33,896 nucleotides of DNA from an uncultured Gammaproteobacteria bacterium (lineage in GTDB: Bacteria > Pseudomonadota > Gammaproteobacteria > Pseudomonadales > Azotimanducaceae): NCBI GenBank assembly GCA_913051785.1, contig CAJXCK010000016.1, forward strand, positions 1 through 33,896, given 5' to 3'. Below the pieces are notes generated by a model. The model worked only from the letters and a program-made list of their open reading frames with translations, had not been told where the DNA came from and searched no databases. Below are positions 8,074 to 16,698 of this stretch, piece after piece. Each line of letters opens with the position of its first letter. The first letter of the stretch is position 1. The translations under genes were made by a program, and so were the position numbers.

Positions 8074-9309
8074 ATGGCAGACAATTTCCAGAACGGGAAG
8101 ATTACGACCCTTCACAACCTTGTCGATAGGCCTATTGAGGACCTAGAGAATGAGTTAATGGGTTTCGCCGAGAAACGCCCGCTTGGACTGATACTACCTT
8201 CTCTATACTCTGAACTTGAAGGACCTGCTTTGAACAACATTGTTACAGAGTTACAGAAAGTTCCCTATTTGAGTCAGATTGTGATTGGTTTAGACAAAGC
8301 TGATGAAGGAGAGTACTTCAAAGCGAGAGATTTTTTTGCGCGGCTCCCGCAGTCGCATCAAATTCTTTGGAATGATGGTCCTAATTTGAGGAAGATAGAT
8401 GAAGAGCTGAGGAGCAGAGGCTTAGCGCCAACGCAATTAGGGAAGGGAAGAAACGTTTGGTATTGTATGGGCTATACGCTGGCAGTAAACGCCGTCGAAG
8501 CGGTGGCTCTGCACGACTGCGATATAGTAACCTACGATCGATCACTTCTCGCGAGGCTAATATATCCGGTAGCCAACCCTAATTTTAGGTTTCAATTCAG
8601 CAAGGGATATTATTCCAGGATTGCGGGAAAGTATTTGGGGGGTCGCGTATCTAGGCTTCTAGTCACTCCTCTGACCAGAGCATTTAAACAAACTCTAGCT
8701 AATCAACAAACAGATTACCTTGAATTTATCGATAGCTTTCGTTACCCATTAGCTGGGGAGTTCGCGATGCGTAAGGATGTAATGGCGGGCCTTCGAATCC
8801 CTAGTGACTGGGGTCTTGAGATCGGTGTGTTAATCGAGATGCTTCGGAATTTTCGACCAAAGCGAATTTCTCAAGTGGATATCGCGGATATTTACGATCA
8901 TAAGCACCAGAGTGTTTCTCAAGATAATGATCAGGCTGGTTTATCGAAGATGTCTATAGATATCGGCAAAGCCTTTTTCAGGGCGCTTGCTACCGATGGC
9001 GTCATTTTCGATAAAGGCCTCCTCAGAACATTAAAGGCGACTTATTTACGGGTCGCTCTAGACTTGGTGGATAGTTATCGTTGCGACGCCGTGATGAATG
9101 GTCTTGATTATGAAGTCCATGTTGAAGAAGAAATGGTTGAACTGTTTGCCGAAAATTTACTGAAAGCAGGGGATACTTTCATGGAGAATCCCATGGAGAC
9201 GCCGTTCATTAGTCATTGGAATAGGGTAGTAAGCGCCGTACCAGATATTTATGCCAGATTGAAAGCCGCTGTAGATGCCGATAACGCTCGGCAATTAGAC
9301 TTAGGGTAA
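8074..9309 (+). CDS. gpgS: glucosyl-3-phosphoglycerate synthase-like glycosyltransferase (GT81)
   Basis: From ATG 8074 the enzyme has 411 residues. GLILPSLYSEL starts a GT-A fold and LGKGRNVWYCMGYTLA precedes the metal-binding Asp148-Cys-Asp150 (HDCDIVTYDRS), the DxD equivalent. The C-terminal half includes the GpgS-like YPLAGEFAMRKD and DWGLEIGVLIEM segments. It should transfer glucose from a nucleotide sugar to 3-phosphoglycerate. The ATG is chosen over an adjacent TTG at 8071 because GAGG at 8062-8065 is then eight bases away. Neighbours encode the matching phosphatase and phosphorylase. The closest alternative, mannosyl-3-phosphoglycerate synthase (GT55), fits the motifs less well. Confidence 0.85.
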   Translation: MADNFQNGKITTLHNLVDRPIEDLENELMGFAEKRPLGLILPSLYSELEGPALNNIVTELQKVPYLSQIVIGLDKADEGEYFKARDFFARLPQSHQILWNDGPNLRKIDEELRSRGLAPTQLGKGRNVWYCMGYTLAVNAVEAVALHDCDIVTYDRSLLARLIYPVANPNFRFQFSKGYYSRIAGKYLGGRVSRLLVTPLTRAFKQTLANQQTDYLEFIDSFRYPLAGEFAMRKDVMAGLRIPSDWGLEIGVLIEMLRNFRPKRISQVDIADIYDHKHQSVSQDNDQAGLSKMSIDIGKAFFRALATDGVIFDKGLLRTLKATYLRVALDLVDSYRCDAVMNGLDYEVHVEEEMVELFAENLLKAGDTFMENPMETPFISHWNRVVSAVPDIYARLKAAVDADNARQLDLG

Positions 9310-9316
9310 TTTAATA

Positions 9317-11071
9317 GTGAACTTTCCTCTCGAGTTGCGGAGCAAAGTTGGTGGCCATTTGGAGCGAATCTACGGAGAGGCTTCAGATGATTTAATCGAT
9401 GAAGTCCTGCAGCGAATGAACTATGAAAGTATTGAAATAAATCATCCTCCAGGAACCAACTACTGGGACGAGTCGAGGACTATTTTGATTAGCTATGGTG
9501 ATTCTGTTACGAGCTCGTCGATGCCTCCACTAGCTGCCCTTAATGAATTTGTGGAGCAAAGGTTGGGTGATGTAGTTAGCGATGTTCACATACTGCCATT
9601 TTTTCCTTCGAGTTCGGATGATGGTTTCGCCGTGAAGGATTATTTGAGCGTTAATGATGAACTGGGCCAATGGTCTGACATTGAATTGATTTGTAAAAAC
9701 CGTGGCTTATTAGTCGACCTCGTCATCAACCACTGCTCCTCGGAACATCCATGGTTCGAGCAGTTCAAATCTAATGCTTCGCCTGGAAAGGATTTCTTCG
9801 TTGAGGTTGACCCCTTATCAGATCTATCACGGGTGGTGAGGCCAAGAACCTCAAGGCTTATTCGCAAAACTGAGAGGGCAGTCGGTAACGCATTTGTTTG
9901 GTGTACCTTCAGTCATGATCAAATCGACCTTGATTTTGCAAATCCGGACGTTTTAAAAGAGATGGTATCCGTCATCCGATTTCTTCTTAGCAAAGGTGTG
10001 CGTGGTTTCAGATTAGATGCGGTTGCATTTTTGTGGAAGGAATTAAATACGACTTGCCTTAACCTCCCTCAGACGCACGAGATAGTCAGGCTGCTGCGAA
10101 CTTTGATTGAACACTTCGATCCGTCTGTGCTGTTAATTACAGAAACAAACATACCCAATCGAGAAAACCTGTCGTATTTCGGAAACGGAAACGAAGCCCA
10201 TATTATTTATAACTTCGCTTTACCGCCTCTAATTCTTCAGGCCATGATCACGGGTAATAACTACTATCTGAATAATTGGTTGATGAGTATGCCGCCAGCG
10301 CAGGATGGCACTACCTATCTTAATTTTATCGCATCTCACGACGGTATTGGTTTGCGTCCAGTAGAGGGGATACTGTCTCGACAAGAAACCCAAGAGCTGA
10401 TTGAGACGATGCGGGATTTTGGAGGTTTAATATCAAGCCGAAATTTAAATGGTAGTTCGGAGAAACCCTATGAAATAAATATCAGTCTTTTCTCAGCTTT
10501 GCAGGGTACCGCGGCCGGGCCGGATGAATTTCAGGTGGAGCGTTTTTTGTGTGCTCACACAATTATGATGGCGCTGGAGGGTATCCCAGCTTTTTATCTT
10601 CACAGTTTCTTGGGTGCGGAGAATGACTTGCAACTTCTCGGTAAGACGGGGCGAAATAGATCAATCAACAGAGGGCGTTTTGATTTATGCCAACTGGAGA
10701 GAGACTTAGACGATATCGACTCCAACATGCATGGAGTTTTTTATGGGCTTCAAGAAATTCTTTCCGTAAGACAAAGGCAGACAGCTTTCCATCCAAACGC
10801 CACGCAGTATACCTTGCACTTAGGAGAAGGCCTTTTTTCTTTTTGGAGGCAAAGTAGAAGTCGGAGCCAAAGCATTTTTTGCGTCCATAATATTTCCGAT
10901 CGAGAGAGAGAGTTTTCTTTAGATCAGCTAAATCTGATCGAAACAGATGAATGGTTTGATCTTCTAAGTGCCAGATCCTTTCCGAATCTCAAAGCAAAAT
11001 TAAGCCTACAGCCATACCAATGTCTATGGCTTACGAATGGCGGACCCCTTGGAAATAGACCGAATCTCTAA
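9317..11071 (+). CDS. ggaP: glucosylglycerate phosphorylase-like GH13 subfamily 18 enzyme
   Basis: The 584-residue protein is a sucrose-phosphorylase-type GH13 enzyme. Visible pieces are HILPFFPSSSDDGFAVKDY, DLVINHCSSEHPWFE, the nucleophile Asp234 in FRLDAVAFLWKE, the acid/base Glu276 in LLITETNIPN, and Asp342 in ASHDGIG. The family reversibly phosphorolyses glucosides. Placement beside GpgS and GpgP points to glucosylglycerate, giving glucose 1-phosphate and D-glycerate. Sucrose or glucosylglycerol phosphorylase activity remains possible. The GTG start at 9317 follows the upstream stop by seven bases with only a weak ribosome site. The 3' end overlaps the symporter gene by 35 bases, indicating one transcript. 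Confidence 0.85.
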   Translation: MNFPLELRSKVGGHLERIYGEASDDLIDEVLQRMNYESIEINHPPGTNYWDESRTILISYGDSVTSSSMPPLAALNEFVEQRLGDVVSDVHILPFFPSSSDDGFAVKDYLSVNDELGQWSDIELICKNRGLLVDLVINHCSSEHPWFEQFKSNASPGKDFFVEVDPLSDLSRVVRPRTSRLIRKTERAVGNAFVWCTFSHDQIDLDFANPDVLKEMVSVIRFLLSKGVRGFRLDAVAFLWKELNTTCLNLPQTHEIVRLLRTLIEHFDPSVLLITETNIPNRENLSYFGNGNEAHIIYNFALPPLILQAMITGNNYYLNNWLMSMPPAQDGTTYLNFIASHDGIGLRPVEGILSRQETQELIETMRDFGGLISSRNLNGSSEKPYEINISLFSALQGTAAGPDEFQVERFLCAHTIMMALEGIPAFYLHSFLGAENDLQLLGKTGRNRSINRGRFDLCQLERDLDDIDSNMHGVFYGLQEILSVRQRQTAFHPNATQYTLHLGEGLFSFWRQSRSRSQSIFCVHNISDREREFSLDQLNLIETDEWFDLLSARSFPNLKAKLSLQPYQCLWLTNGGPLGNRPNL

Positions 11072-12671
11072 TCTGGACTGGCTAGTTGTTGCCCTCTATC
11101 TAACTGGCCTTATTGGCCTGAGCTTCTTTTTGTCGTTAAAGCAAAAAGATCGCCGAGATTATTATGTTGCAGGAAAAAGCACCGGTCCAACCGCGATTGC
11201 TGTCTCTGTCTTAGCGACTCAATGCTCAACGAATAGCATTCTCGGTGCACCAGCCTTCGTCGCCTTTGCCGCTGGAGGAGGCCTACTTTGGCTACAGTAC
11301 GAATTGGCCGTGCCCCTCTCGATGATATTCATTATGGTTTTCATGATGCCCATATTGTACAAGCTTCAATTAATTTCTGTTTACGAATACCTCGAGAAGC
11401 GTTTTGACCTGAAGACGAGGCTACTGTTGAGTGCCGTTTTTCAATTGATCAGGGTCTTCGCCACTGCTGTTACGGTTTACAGCATATCTATTGTGATCGA
11501 ACTGATTACAGGTCTTTCTTTCCTGGCCTCGGTGTTATTGCTCGGAGTCTTTACCGTGGTTTACGACGTGCTCGGTGGTATGAAGGCGGTCATCTACAGT
11601 GATGTTGCTCAAATGATCCTGCTAGTAGCGGTCTTAATCTTTGTTCTAATTATGCTGATCGGTGAATTTGATGGTCTGGTGCAGATGATTTCAAGCCTGC
11701 CAAGCGAGCGCCAAACCACTATCGATTTCGGTGGACATGGCTTAGGAGATGGAAAGGATTTTGCCTTTTGGCCCATGTTGTTGGGTGGCTTCTTCCTCTA
11801 TGTATCCTACTACGGATGTGATCAAAGCCAGGTTCAGAGAGAGTTGTGCGCAAAGAACCAGGACGACAGCCAACGCGTCTTGCTGATTAATGGTCTTTTG
11901 AGATTTCCGATCGTATTACTCTATTGCCTTGTTGGAGTGGGAATAGCAGTCTACGCGGATAGCACCCCAAGCTTTCTACCCAGTTTGCCGACATCTGGAG
12001 GCGAGCCTAATTATAATTTAGCGGTTCCGGTTTTCCTGATACAGCAATTACCAGTTGGGATAGTAGGATTGACCTTAGTGGCACTTTTCGCGGCAGCGAT
12101 GTCATCCCTGGACTCTGTTATAAACAGCTTGTCAGCGACGTCGATGGAAGACTTCTTGCGCAGGTTCTCGAGATCGGAAGAATGGTCTGATAAGAGGGAG
12201 CTCCTTTACTCTCGCCTCTTAACTGTGTTTTGGGGTGTGGTTGCCTTATCAATGTCTTTCTTCGTTGGAGATATCGCTTCGACTGTCTTAGTAGCTATTA
12301 ACAAAGTGGGCTCCTTGATTAATGGTCCAATTTTAGGTGTTTTCTGTCTAGGCTTGCTCACGAAGCGGGCGGCTGGAAACGGTGCATGTATTGGTTTGAT
12401 TCTTGGGTTTCTGCTTAATTTAGTTTTGTGGTTATTTGTACCGACCGTCTCATGGTTGTGGTGGAATGTCTTTGGCTTTTTTGTGACGGTTGTATTTGGT
12501 TATCTTGTTAGCTTGTCTTCGAGGACTTGGATTGATCTGTCGGAGTTAGTTTGGTCCAAGCGGGCTTATGAACAGGCTAGAGGAAACCAACGTTGGAATA
12601 TGCGATATGGCTTACTTACTTTCTGGACTTTTGTGATCCTTGTCGTTTCCTTTACCCTATCCTTAATTTAG
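11037..12671 (+). CDS. sodium:solute symporter (SSS family)
   Basis: A 544-residue inner-membrane protein with about 13 hydrophobic segments and the SSS fold's hallmarks: the RRDYYVAGKS motif after the first helix, SVLATQCSTNSILGAPAF in the second, and LFAAAMSSLDSVINSLSA, containing the conserved Ser-Ser-Leu-Asp-Ser sodium-site region. The ATG at 11037 overlaps the phosphorylase gene by 35 bases in another frame, so the genes are surely cotranscribed. Within an osmolyte operon its likely cargo is glucosylglycerate or a related sugar or glycerate, but substrates of this family cannot be read from sequence. About 80 bases without a recognisable terminator separate it from the next gene. Confidence 0.88.
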   Translation: MADPLEIDRISNLDWLVVALYLTGLIGLSFFLSLKQKDRRDYYVAGKSTGPTAIAVSVLATQCSTNSILGAPAFVAFAAGGGLLWLQYELAVPLSMIFIMVFMMPILYKLQLISVYEYLEKRFDLKTRLLLSAVFQLIRVFATAVTVYSISIVIELITGLSFLASVLLLGVFTVVYDVLGGMKAVIYSDVAQMILLVAVLIFVLIMLIGEFDGLVQMISSLPSERQTTIDFGGHGLGDGKDFAFWPMLLGGFFLYVSYYGCDQSQVQRELCAKNQDDSQRVLLINGLLRFPIVLLYCLVGVGIAVYADSTPSFLPSLPTSGGEPNYNLAVPVFLIQQLPVGIVGLTLVALFAAAMSSLDSVINSLSATSMEDFLRRFSRSEEWSDKRELLYSRLLTVFWGVVALSMSFFVGDIASTVLVAINKVGSLINGPILGVFCLGLLTKRAAGNGACIGLILGFLLNLVLWLFVPTVSWLWWNVFGFFVTVVFGYLVSLSSRTWIDLSELVWSKRAYEQARGNQRWNMRYGLLTFWTFVILVVSFTLSLI

Positions 12672-12750
12672 AGGTGTTGAAGATCCTTCCACTTTAGCGA
12701 GAATCGTTGCGTAGGATTTTAGGGTGGATTGATTCAAAAGAGGGAGTGTG

Positions 12751-14304
12751 ATGGACAAGTACGAAGTAGCGATTATTGGTTGTGGTTTTTCTGGACTGCT
12801 CTGCGCGAATTATCTTCGAGAAGCTGGTGTTGAAAATTTCTGCATCATTGAGATGAATACAAACTTAGGCGGTGTTTGGAGTCACGGTGGAGTTGGCTCA
12901 TACCCCGGGGCCGCCTGTGACGTTCCCTCATATACATACTTGCCGTTTTTAGATCGCACTGGATTTATTCCCTCAAAGAAGTACGTCAGTCAAAGTGAAA
13001 TAGCTGATTATGCTGAGATGTTGGCAGATTACTGCCAGATTAGAGACAAGATTATTTTTTCTACTAAGGTGGTGGAGGTTGATTATCAAGATCTCGGGGA
13101 ATGGGAGCTAAGTACCTGGAATATCGCAAAGGGCTGTTCTGGAGAATCGATTCGAGCCAAGCATGTCGTTTGTGCAAATGGACCTCTCTCCAGCCCGCGC
13201 ATGCCTGAGGTGCCAGGTATGTCATCATTCAAGGGTGAAAGTTTCCACACGGCTCTCTGGGATCGCTCGGCAGATTTGAAGGGTAAAAATGTCGGCATCA
13301 TTGGTACGGGCGCCTCGGCGGCTCAGGTAATTACTTCGATCTGCGATGATGTCGATTCATTAACGGTATTTCAGCGAACAGCCACTTGGGCCCTTCCAAG
13401 GGACGATGAGCCAACCCCTCCAGAAATAGTTAAGGCTTTCAACGATGGCGGCTATAGTGAAAAGCTGCGCTATGTTGACTGGAAGGGAGAATTTCCGCCT
13501 GACCCGAATGCTCCTTTTACTTTTGACATGTTACACAACGAAGAGCAAAACAGTGCTATCTGTAAAGGCATCGCCCAACGTATCAAAAAGGAGGTCAGCG
13601 ATCCTGTGCTGGCAGAGACGCTGACGCCGGATTACCCGTTTTTTTGCAAGCGAGTTCTCTTCATAGATGATTACTATACGACTTTTAATAAGCCCAACGT
13701 TCATTTGGTGCACGAGCCTGGGGGAGTTTCCTCAATCACGGAGAACGGACTAGAGACGGCCTCTGGCGCGTCTTACGATTTCGACGTAATCATCTATGCA
13801 ACCGGTTTTGACAACGGTCTAATTCCCTTTCCCGTCGTAGGAAAAAATGGAGCGACGTTAGCGGAACGTTTTGGTGCGTCTGAGGGTAATAACTTTCAAA
13901 TGACGGATCCCGAGACGCTTTGGGGAATACATGTGGTCGACATGCCAAACTTTTATATGATGATTGGTCCTCAAAGCCTTAACCCAGTTACGAATGTCAC
14001 GTTGTTATGTGAGGAACAAAGTAAGTACATTGCTTCAATTGTTTCTGAAATGAAAAAAGACGGGCACAGTGAAGTTGAGCCAAAACATGAGGCTGTTGCT
14101 AGATGGAGCAATAAATGTAACGAAACGGCTGAGGGAAAGGTTTGGTTGCAGTGCAACAACTGGTACACAAAGAGCACGAAGACGGATGAGAAAGCGGGTC
14201 GGCAGCGGTCTCGATTGATGTGGATGGAGTCTTACGAGACCTACCTAAAGCATCTCATAGGAGGAGAAGAGGGAGCAAGGAACGAGCACTTGCGTTTTTC
14301 CTGA
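12751..14304 (+). CDS. flavin-containing / Baeyer-Villiger-type monooxygenase
   Basis: From ATG 12751 (GGGAG five bases upstream, preferred over the adjacent GTG at 12748) the protein has 517 residues. It has the FAD-binding GCGFSG at residues 10-15 and the NADPH-binding GTGASA at 185-190. The type I Baeyer-Villiger fingerprint FxGxxxHTxxWD lies at residues 160-171 (FKGESFHTALWD). The second BVMO signature, GGxW...YPGxxxD, is present but has seven rather than four residues between Trp and Tyr. It should insert one oxygen into a ketone to form an ester or lactone, using NADPH and O2. It heads a run of catabolic-looking genes; a downstream alcohol dehydrogenase could supply its ketone substrate. 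Confidence 0.87.
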   Translation: MDKYEVAIIGCGFSGLLCANYLREAGVENFCIIEMNTNLGGVWSHGGVGSYPGAACDVPSYTYLPFLDRTGFIPSKKYVSQSEIADYAEMLADYCQIRDKIIFSTKVVEVDYQDLGEWELSTWNIAKGCSGESIRAKHVVCANGPLSSPRMPEVPGMSSFKGESFHTALWDRSADLKGKNVGIIGTGASAAQVITSICDDVDSLTVFQRTATWALPRDDEPTPPEIVKAFNDGGYSEKLRYVDWKGEFPPDPNAPFTFDMLHNEEQNSAICKGIAQRIKKEVSDPVLAETLTPDYPFFCKRVLFIDDYYTTFNKPNVHLVHEPGGVSSITENGLETASGASYDFDVIIYATGFDNGLIPFPVVGKNGATLAERFGASEGNNFQMTDPETLWGIHVVDMPNFYMMIGPQSLNPVTNVTLLCEEQSKYIASIVSEMKKDGHSEVEPKHEAVARWSNKCNETAEGKVWLQCNNWYTKSTKTDEKAGRQRSRLMWMESYETYLKHLIGGEEGARNEHLRFS

Positions 14305-14340
14305 TTTTAATAAAAACGAGCACTCGTCGGAGGTCAAGCC

Positions 14341-15534
14341 ATGGATGTAGCAGAGCCGCTTAAAGGTGTCACCGTTTTAGATTTTGGACAGGTCTACAAC
14401 GGCCCGTATTGCGGATTCTTGCTTGCTCAAGCGGGAGCGCGAGTCATCAAAATCGAATCGACTAAAGGGGAGACCCTCAGAGGTCCTGGTCGTCCCGTAA
14501 ACGGTACTTACCCTTTTGCCACCCTAAATCGTGGCAAGGAATGTATAACGCTCAATATTAAGAAAAAAGAAGGACAAAACCTTGTTAGGCGCTTAGTTGA
14601 ACATGCGGACGTGTTGCTGGAGAATTTTGCACCTGGCACGCTTGCCAAGTATGGATTGGGGAGCGACGAGTTGAGGACTATTAATCCCGAATTGATCTAT
14701 GCGTCGAGCACCGGTTACGGTGGCTCTGGTCGTTATAAAGACTACCTCGGTATGGATATAACCTTACAAGCGATGACAGGAATAATGAGTGTTACCGGTC
14801 AAGCGGATGGCCCTCCTCAGAAAGCCGGTGCTGCCCTATGTGATTTTCTAGGAGGTATTCATACTTATGCTGGTATCGTGTCAGCGCTGTATGAGCGAGA
14901 GCGCACAGGGATTGGCTCTACGGTCGACGTGTCAATGCAAGATTGTGTATTCCCGACTTTGTTAACCCAACTGGGAGCCTATTTTCAGCAGGGTGAGCAG
15001 AGACCCAGAACCGGTAATCGTCATGCTGGACTAGCGGCCGCCCCGTATAACGTTTACGAAGCTAAAGATGGTCACGTAGCGATCATCTCTATTCGCGAAG
15101 GGCATTGGAGAAAATTGTGTGAGGCGATGGGTGAGGCCAGTTTGGCGTCGGACGAGCGTTTTTCATCAGTCCACTTGAGATCAAAAAATATGGATGAACT
15201 AGACGCAAAGGTTGAAAAATGGACGCGTAGACATAACAAGGCGGAAATCTTCTCGAAGGCGCAAGCTTTTGGAGTCATTTGTGCACCAGTGCAAAACCTG
15301 GAGGATGTTGTTAATGACCCTCATTTGCACGAGCGAGGATCTTTGGTCTGGCAAAAGCATGAGGGTGTGGGTGAGGCTGTTTTCTTTAATACCCCTATAA
15401 GGTTCAAAGGAAAAAACACACCTTACCTAAAGGAGGTGGCGTCTTTGGGCGAGCACAGCAACGCAATACTTTCCGAAATGCTTGGGTTAGGTAAGGAAGA
15501 ACTTGAGGTCCTTAAGAAAGAAGACGTGATCTAG
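14341..15534 (+). CDS. class III (CaiB/BaiF, formyl-CoA transferase-type) CoA-transferase
   Basis: A 397-residue protein with family III signatures: LKGVTVLDFGQVYNGPYCG at the N-terminus, LAQAGARVIKIES, LNIKKKEGQ, VLLENFAPGT, and a catalytic aspartate Asp168 in AALCDFLGG. The C-terminal domain carries PYNVYEAKDGHVAI. It transfers CoA between acyl-CoA and a free carboxylate, or isomerises acyl-CoA in the AMACR-like branch. The ATG at 14341 has a strong GGAGGT eight bases upstream, the best ribosome binding site in the cluster. The likely role is CoA activation of an acid formed by the neighbouring oxidative enzymes. The acid is unknown. Confidence 0.9.
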   Translation: MDVAEPLKGVTVLDFGQVYNGPYCGFLLAQAGARVIKIESTKGETLRGPGRPVNGTYPFATLNRGKECITLNIKKKEGQNLVRRLVEHADVLLENFAPGTLAKYGLGSDELRTINPELIYASSTGYGGSGRYKDYLGMDITLQAMTGIMSVTGQADGPPQKAGAALCDFLGGIHTYAGIVSALYERERTGIGSTVDVSMQDCVFPTLLTQLGAYFQQGEQRPRTGNRHAGLAAAPYNVYEAKDGHVAIISIREGHWRKLCEAMGEASLASDERFSSVHLRSKNMDELDAKVEKWTRRHNKAEIFSKAQAFGVICAPVQNLEDVVNDPHLHERGSLVWQKHEGVGEAVFFNTPIRFKGKNTPYLKEVASLGEHSNAILSEMLGLGKEELEVLKKEDVI

Positions 15535-15577
15535 TAAGAACGGCAGACTTCTAATTCTTGATGTTAGGTATTGTGTT

Positions 15578-15598
15578 AAGGTACTCACACCTTTTTTT
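15578..15598 (+). terminator. weak hairpin with T-tract upstream of the ribB-ribX gene
   Basis: AAGGT-ACTCAC-ACCTT forms a five-base stem followed directly by five more T residues. It could act as an intrinsic attenuator between the CoA-transferase and ribB-ribX genes. The stem is short and AT-rich, so its strength is doubtful. Confidence 0.25.
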
Positions 15599-15612
15599 GG
15601 TCTTTTATTTCA

Positions 15613-16698
15613 ATGAAGTTTGATTCGATAGAGGATGCTCTGCAGGCGATTAAAGCCGGCGAAATGATCGTCGTTGTGGATGACGATGATCGTGAGAATG
15701 AGGGCGATTTAATTATGGCTGCGAGCAAAGCTACCCCGGAAGCAGTCGCTTTTATGATCAGGCATACGAGTGGAATACTATGTACCCCTATTTTGCAAGA
15801 TCAGGCAACCGCCCTGCATCTTGATCCTATGGTGGGGCGTAATGATGCTCCAATGAGTACAGCTTTCACCATATCTATAGATTATAAGCAGGGGTTAACC
15901 ACGGGAATATCGGCCGAGGAACGAGCAGCAACCGCAGTTGCCTTGACCTCGAATAATGTAGCTGCCGAGGATTTTGTGAGACCTGGCCATATATTCCCCC
16001 TAGTGGCCCGTCAGGGTGGTGTTTTAGTCAGGTCCGGGCATACAGAGGCCGGCACTGATTTGGCTCAGCTAGCAGGACTGCCGCCGGTTGGTTTGTTGGC
16101 CGAGTTAGTCAATGACGATGGCACTGTACAGAGATTGCCGCAGTTAGAGGACTTTGCCCAGAAGCATGAATTAAAGATTGTTTCAATTGCAGACTTAATA
16201 GCTTATCGCCAGCGTCGCGAGAAATTGGTCGAACGTTCCCATGAGTTCCCTGTATCTACGCGAATTGGCGAAGCGCAAGCGTTTGCTTATAGAACACGTT
16301 TTGAGGATGCTGAACACGTGGCTCTTGTATTTGGAGATATTGGGTCAATGTCGTCTGTGCCAGTTCGAATTCATAGGGAAAAATTAGTCGAAGATATTTT
16401 TGGAACGCAAGGTGAGCATAAAACCAATATCCTCAACGCATCATTGGATAAGATTAGTGATTTGGGTGGAGGTGTACTCATTTATCTGCGGACCGGCTTT
16501 GTGGGCGTGCCTCATGAAAATATTGCGGATCAGACCAAGGAAGATGAACGTAAAAGCCAATGGCTTGAGGTTGGAGTTGGGGCACAGATATTAAGAGATT
16601 TGGGCCTGGCTAACATAAAATTGATAGCTGGCCGTGAAGTAGAGTATGTCGGTGTAGAGGGTTTCGGTCTGACGCTGGAATCAACGGTAATTATATAG
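15613..16698 (+). CDS. ribBX: 3,4-dihydroxy-2-butanone 4-phosphate synthase fused to a degenerate GTP cyclohydrolase II domain (RibBX type)
   Basis: A 361-residue two-domain protein. Residues 1-200 are an apparently intact RibB: DRENEGD at 26-32, FVRPGHIFPL, and SGHTEAGTDLAQLAGL with His143 and Glu145. It should convert ribulose 5-phosphate to 3,4-dihydroxy-2-butanone 4-phosphate plus formate. Residues 215-361 align with GTP cyclohydrolase II, but the zinc-binding cysteine motif is replaced by REKLVEDIFGTQGEHK at 255-270, which has no cysteine. Cyclohydrolase activity is therefore unlikely. This matches the RibBX variant described from proteobacteria. No Shine-Dalgarno sequence precedes the ATG and no FMN riboswitch fits the 78-base gap. 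It is set among flavoenzyme genes rather than other riboflavin genes. Confidence 0.88.
   Translation: MKFDSIEDALQAIKAGEMIVVVDDDDRENEGDLIMAASKATPEAVAFMIRHTSGILCTPILQDQATALHLDPMVGRNDAPMSTAFTISIDYKQGLTTGISAEERAATAVALTSNNVAAEDFVRPGHIFPLVARQGGVLVRSGHTEAGTDLAQLAGLPPVGLLAELVNDDGTVQRLPQLEDFAQKHELKIVSIADLIAYRQRREKLVERSHEFPVSTRIGEAQAFAYRTRFEDAEHVALVFGDIGSMSSVPVRIHREKLVEDIFGTQGEHKTNILNASLDKISDLGGGVLIYLRTGFVGVPHENIADQTKEDERKSQWLEVGVGAQILRDLGLANIKLIAGREVEYVGVEGFGLTLESTVII

Noticed and set aside
8074-9309. Mannosyl-3-phosphoglycerate synthase (mannosylglycerate pathway)
   Set aside because: Motif order and the DCD metal site fit the GT81 GpgS type better, and the adjacent GH13_18 phosphorylase acts on glucosides.
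15535-15612. FMN riboswitch upstream of ribBX
   Set aside because: The gap is 78 bases, too short for the usual aptamer, and the conserved aptamer segments are absent.
15613-16698. Bifunctional RibBA (active GTP cyclohydrolase II)
   Set aside because: The cysteine zinc-site motif essential to GTP cyclohydrolase II is absent from the C-terminal domain.
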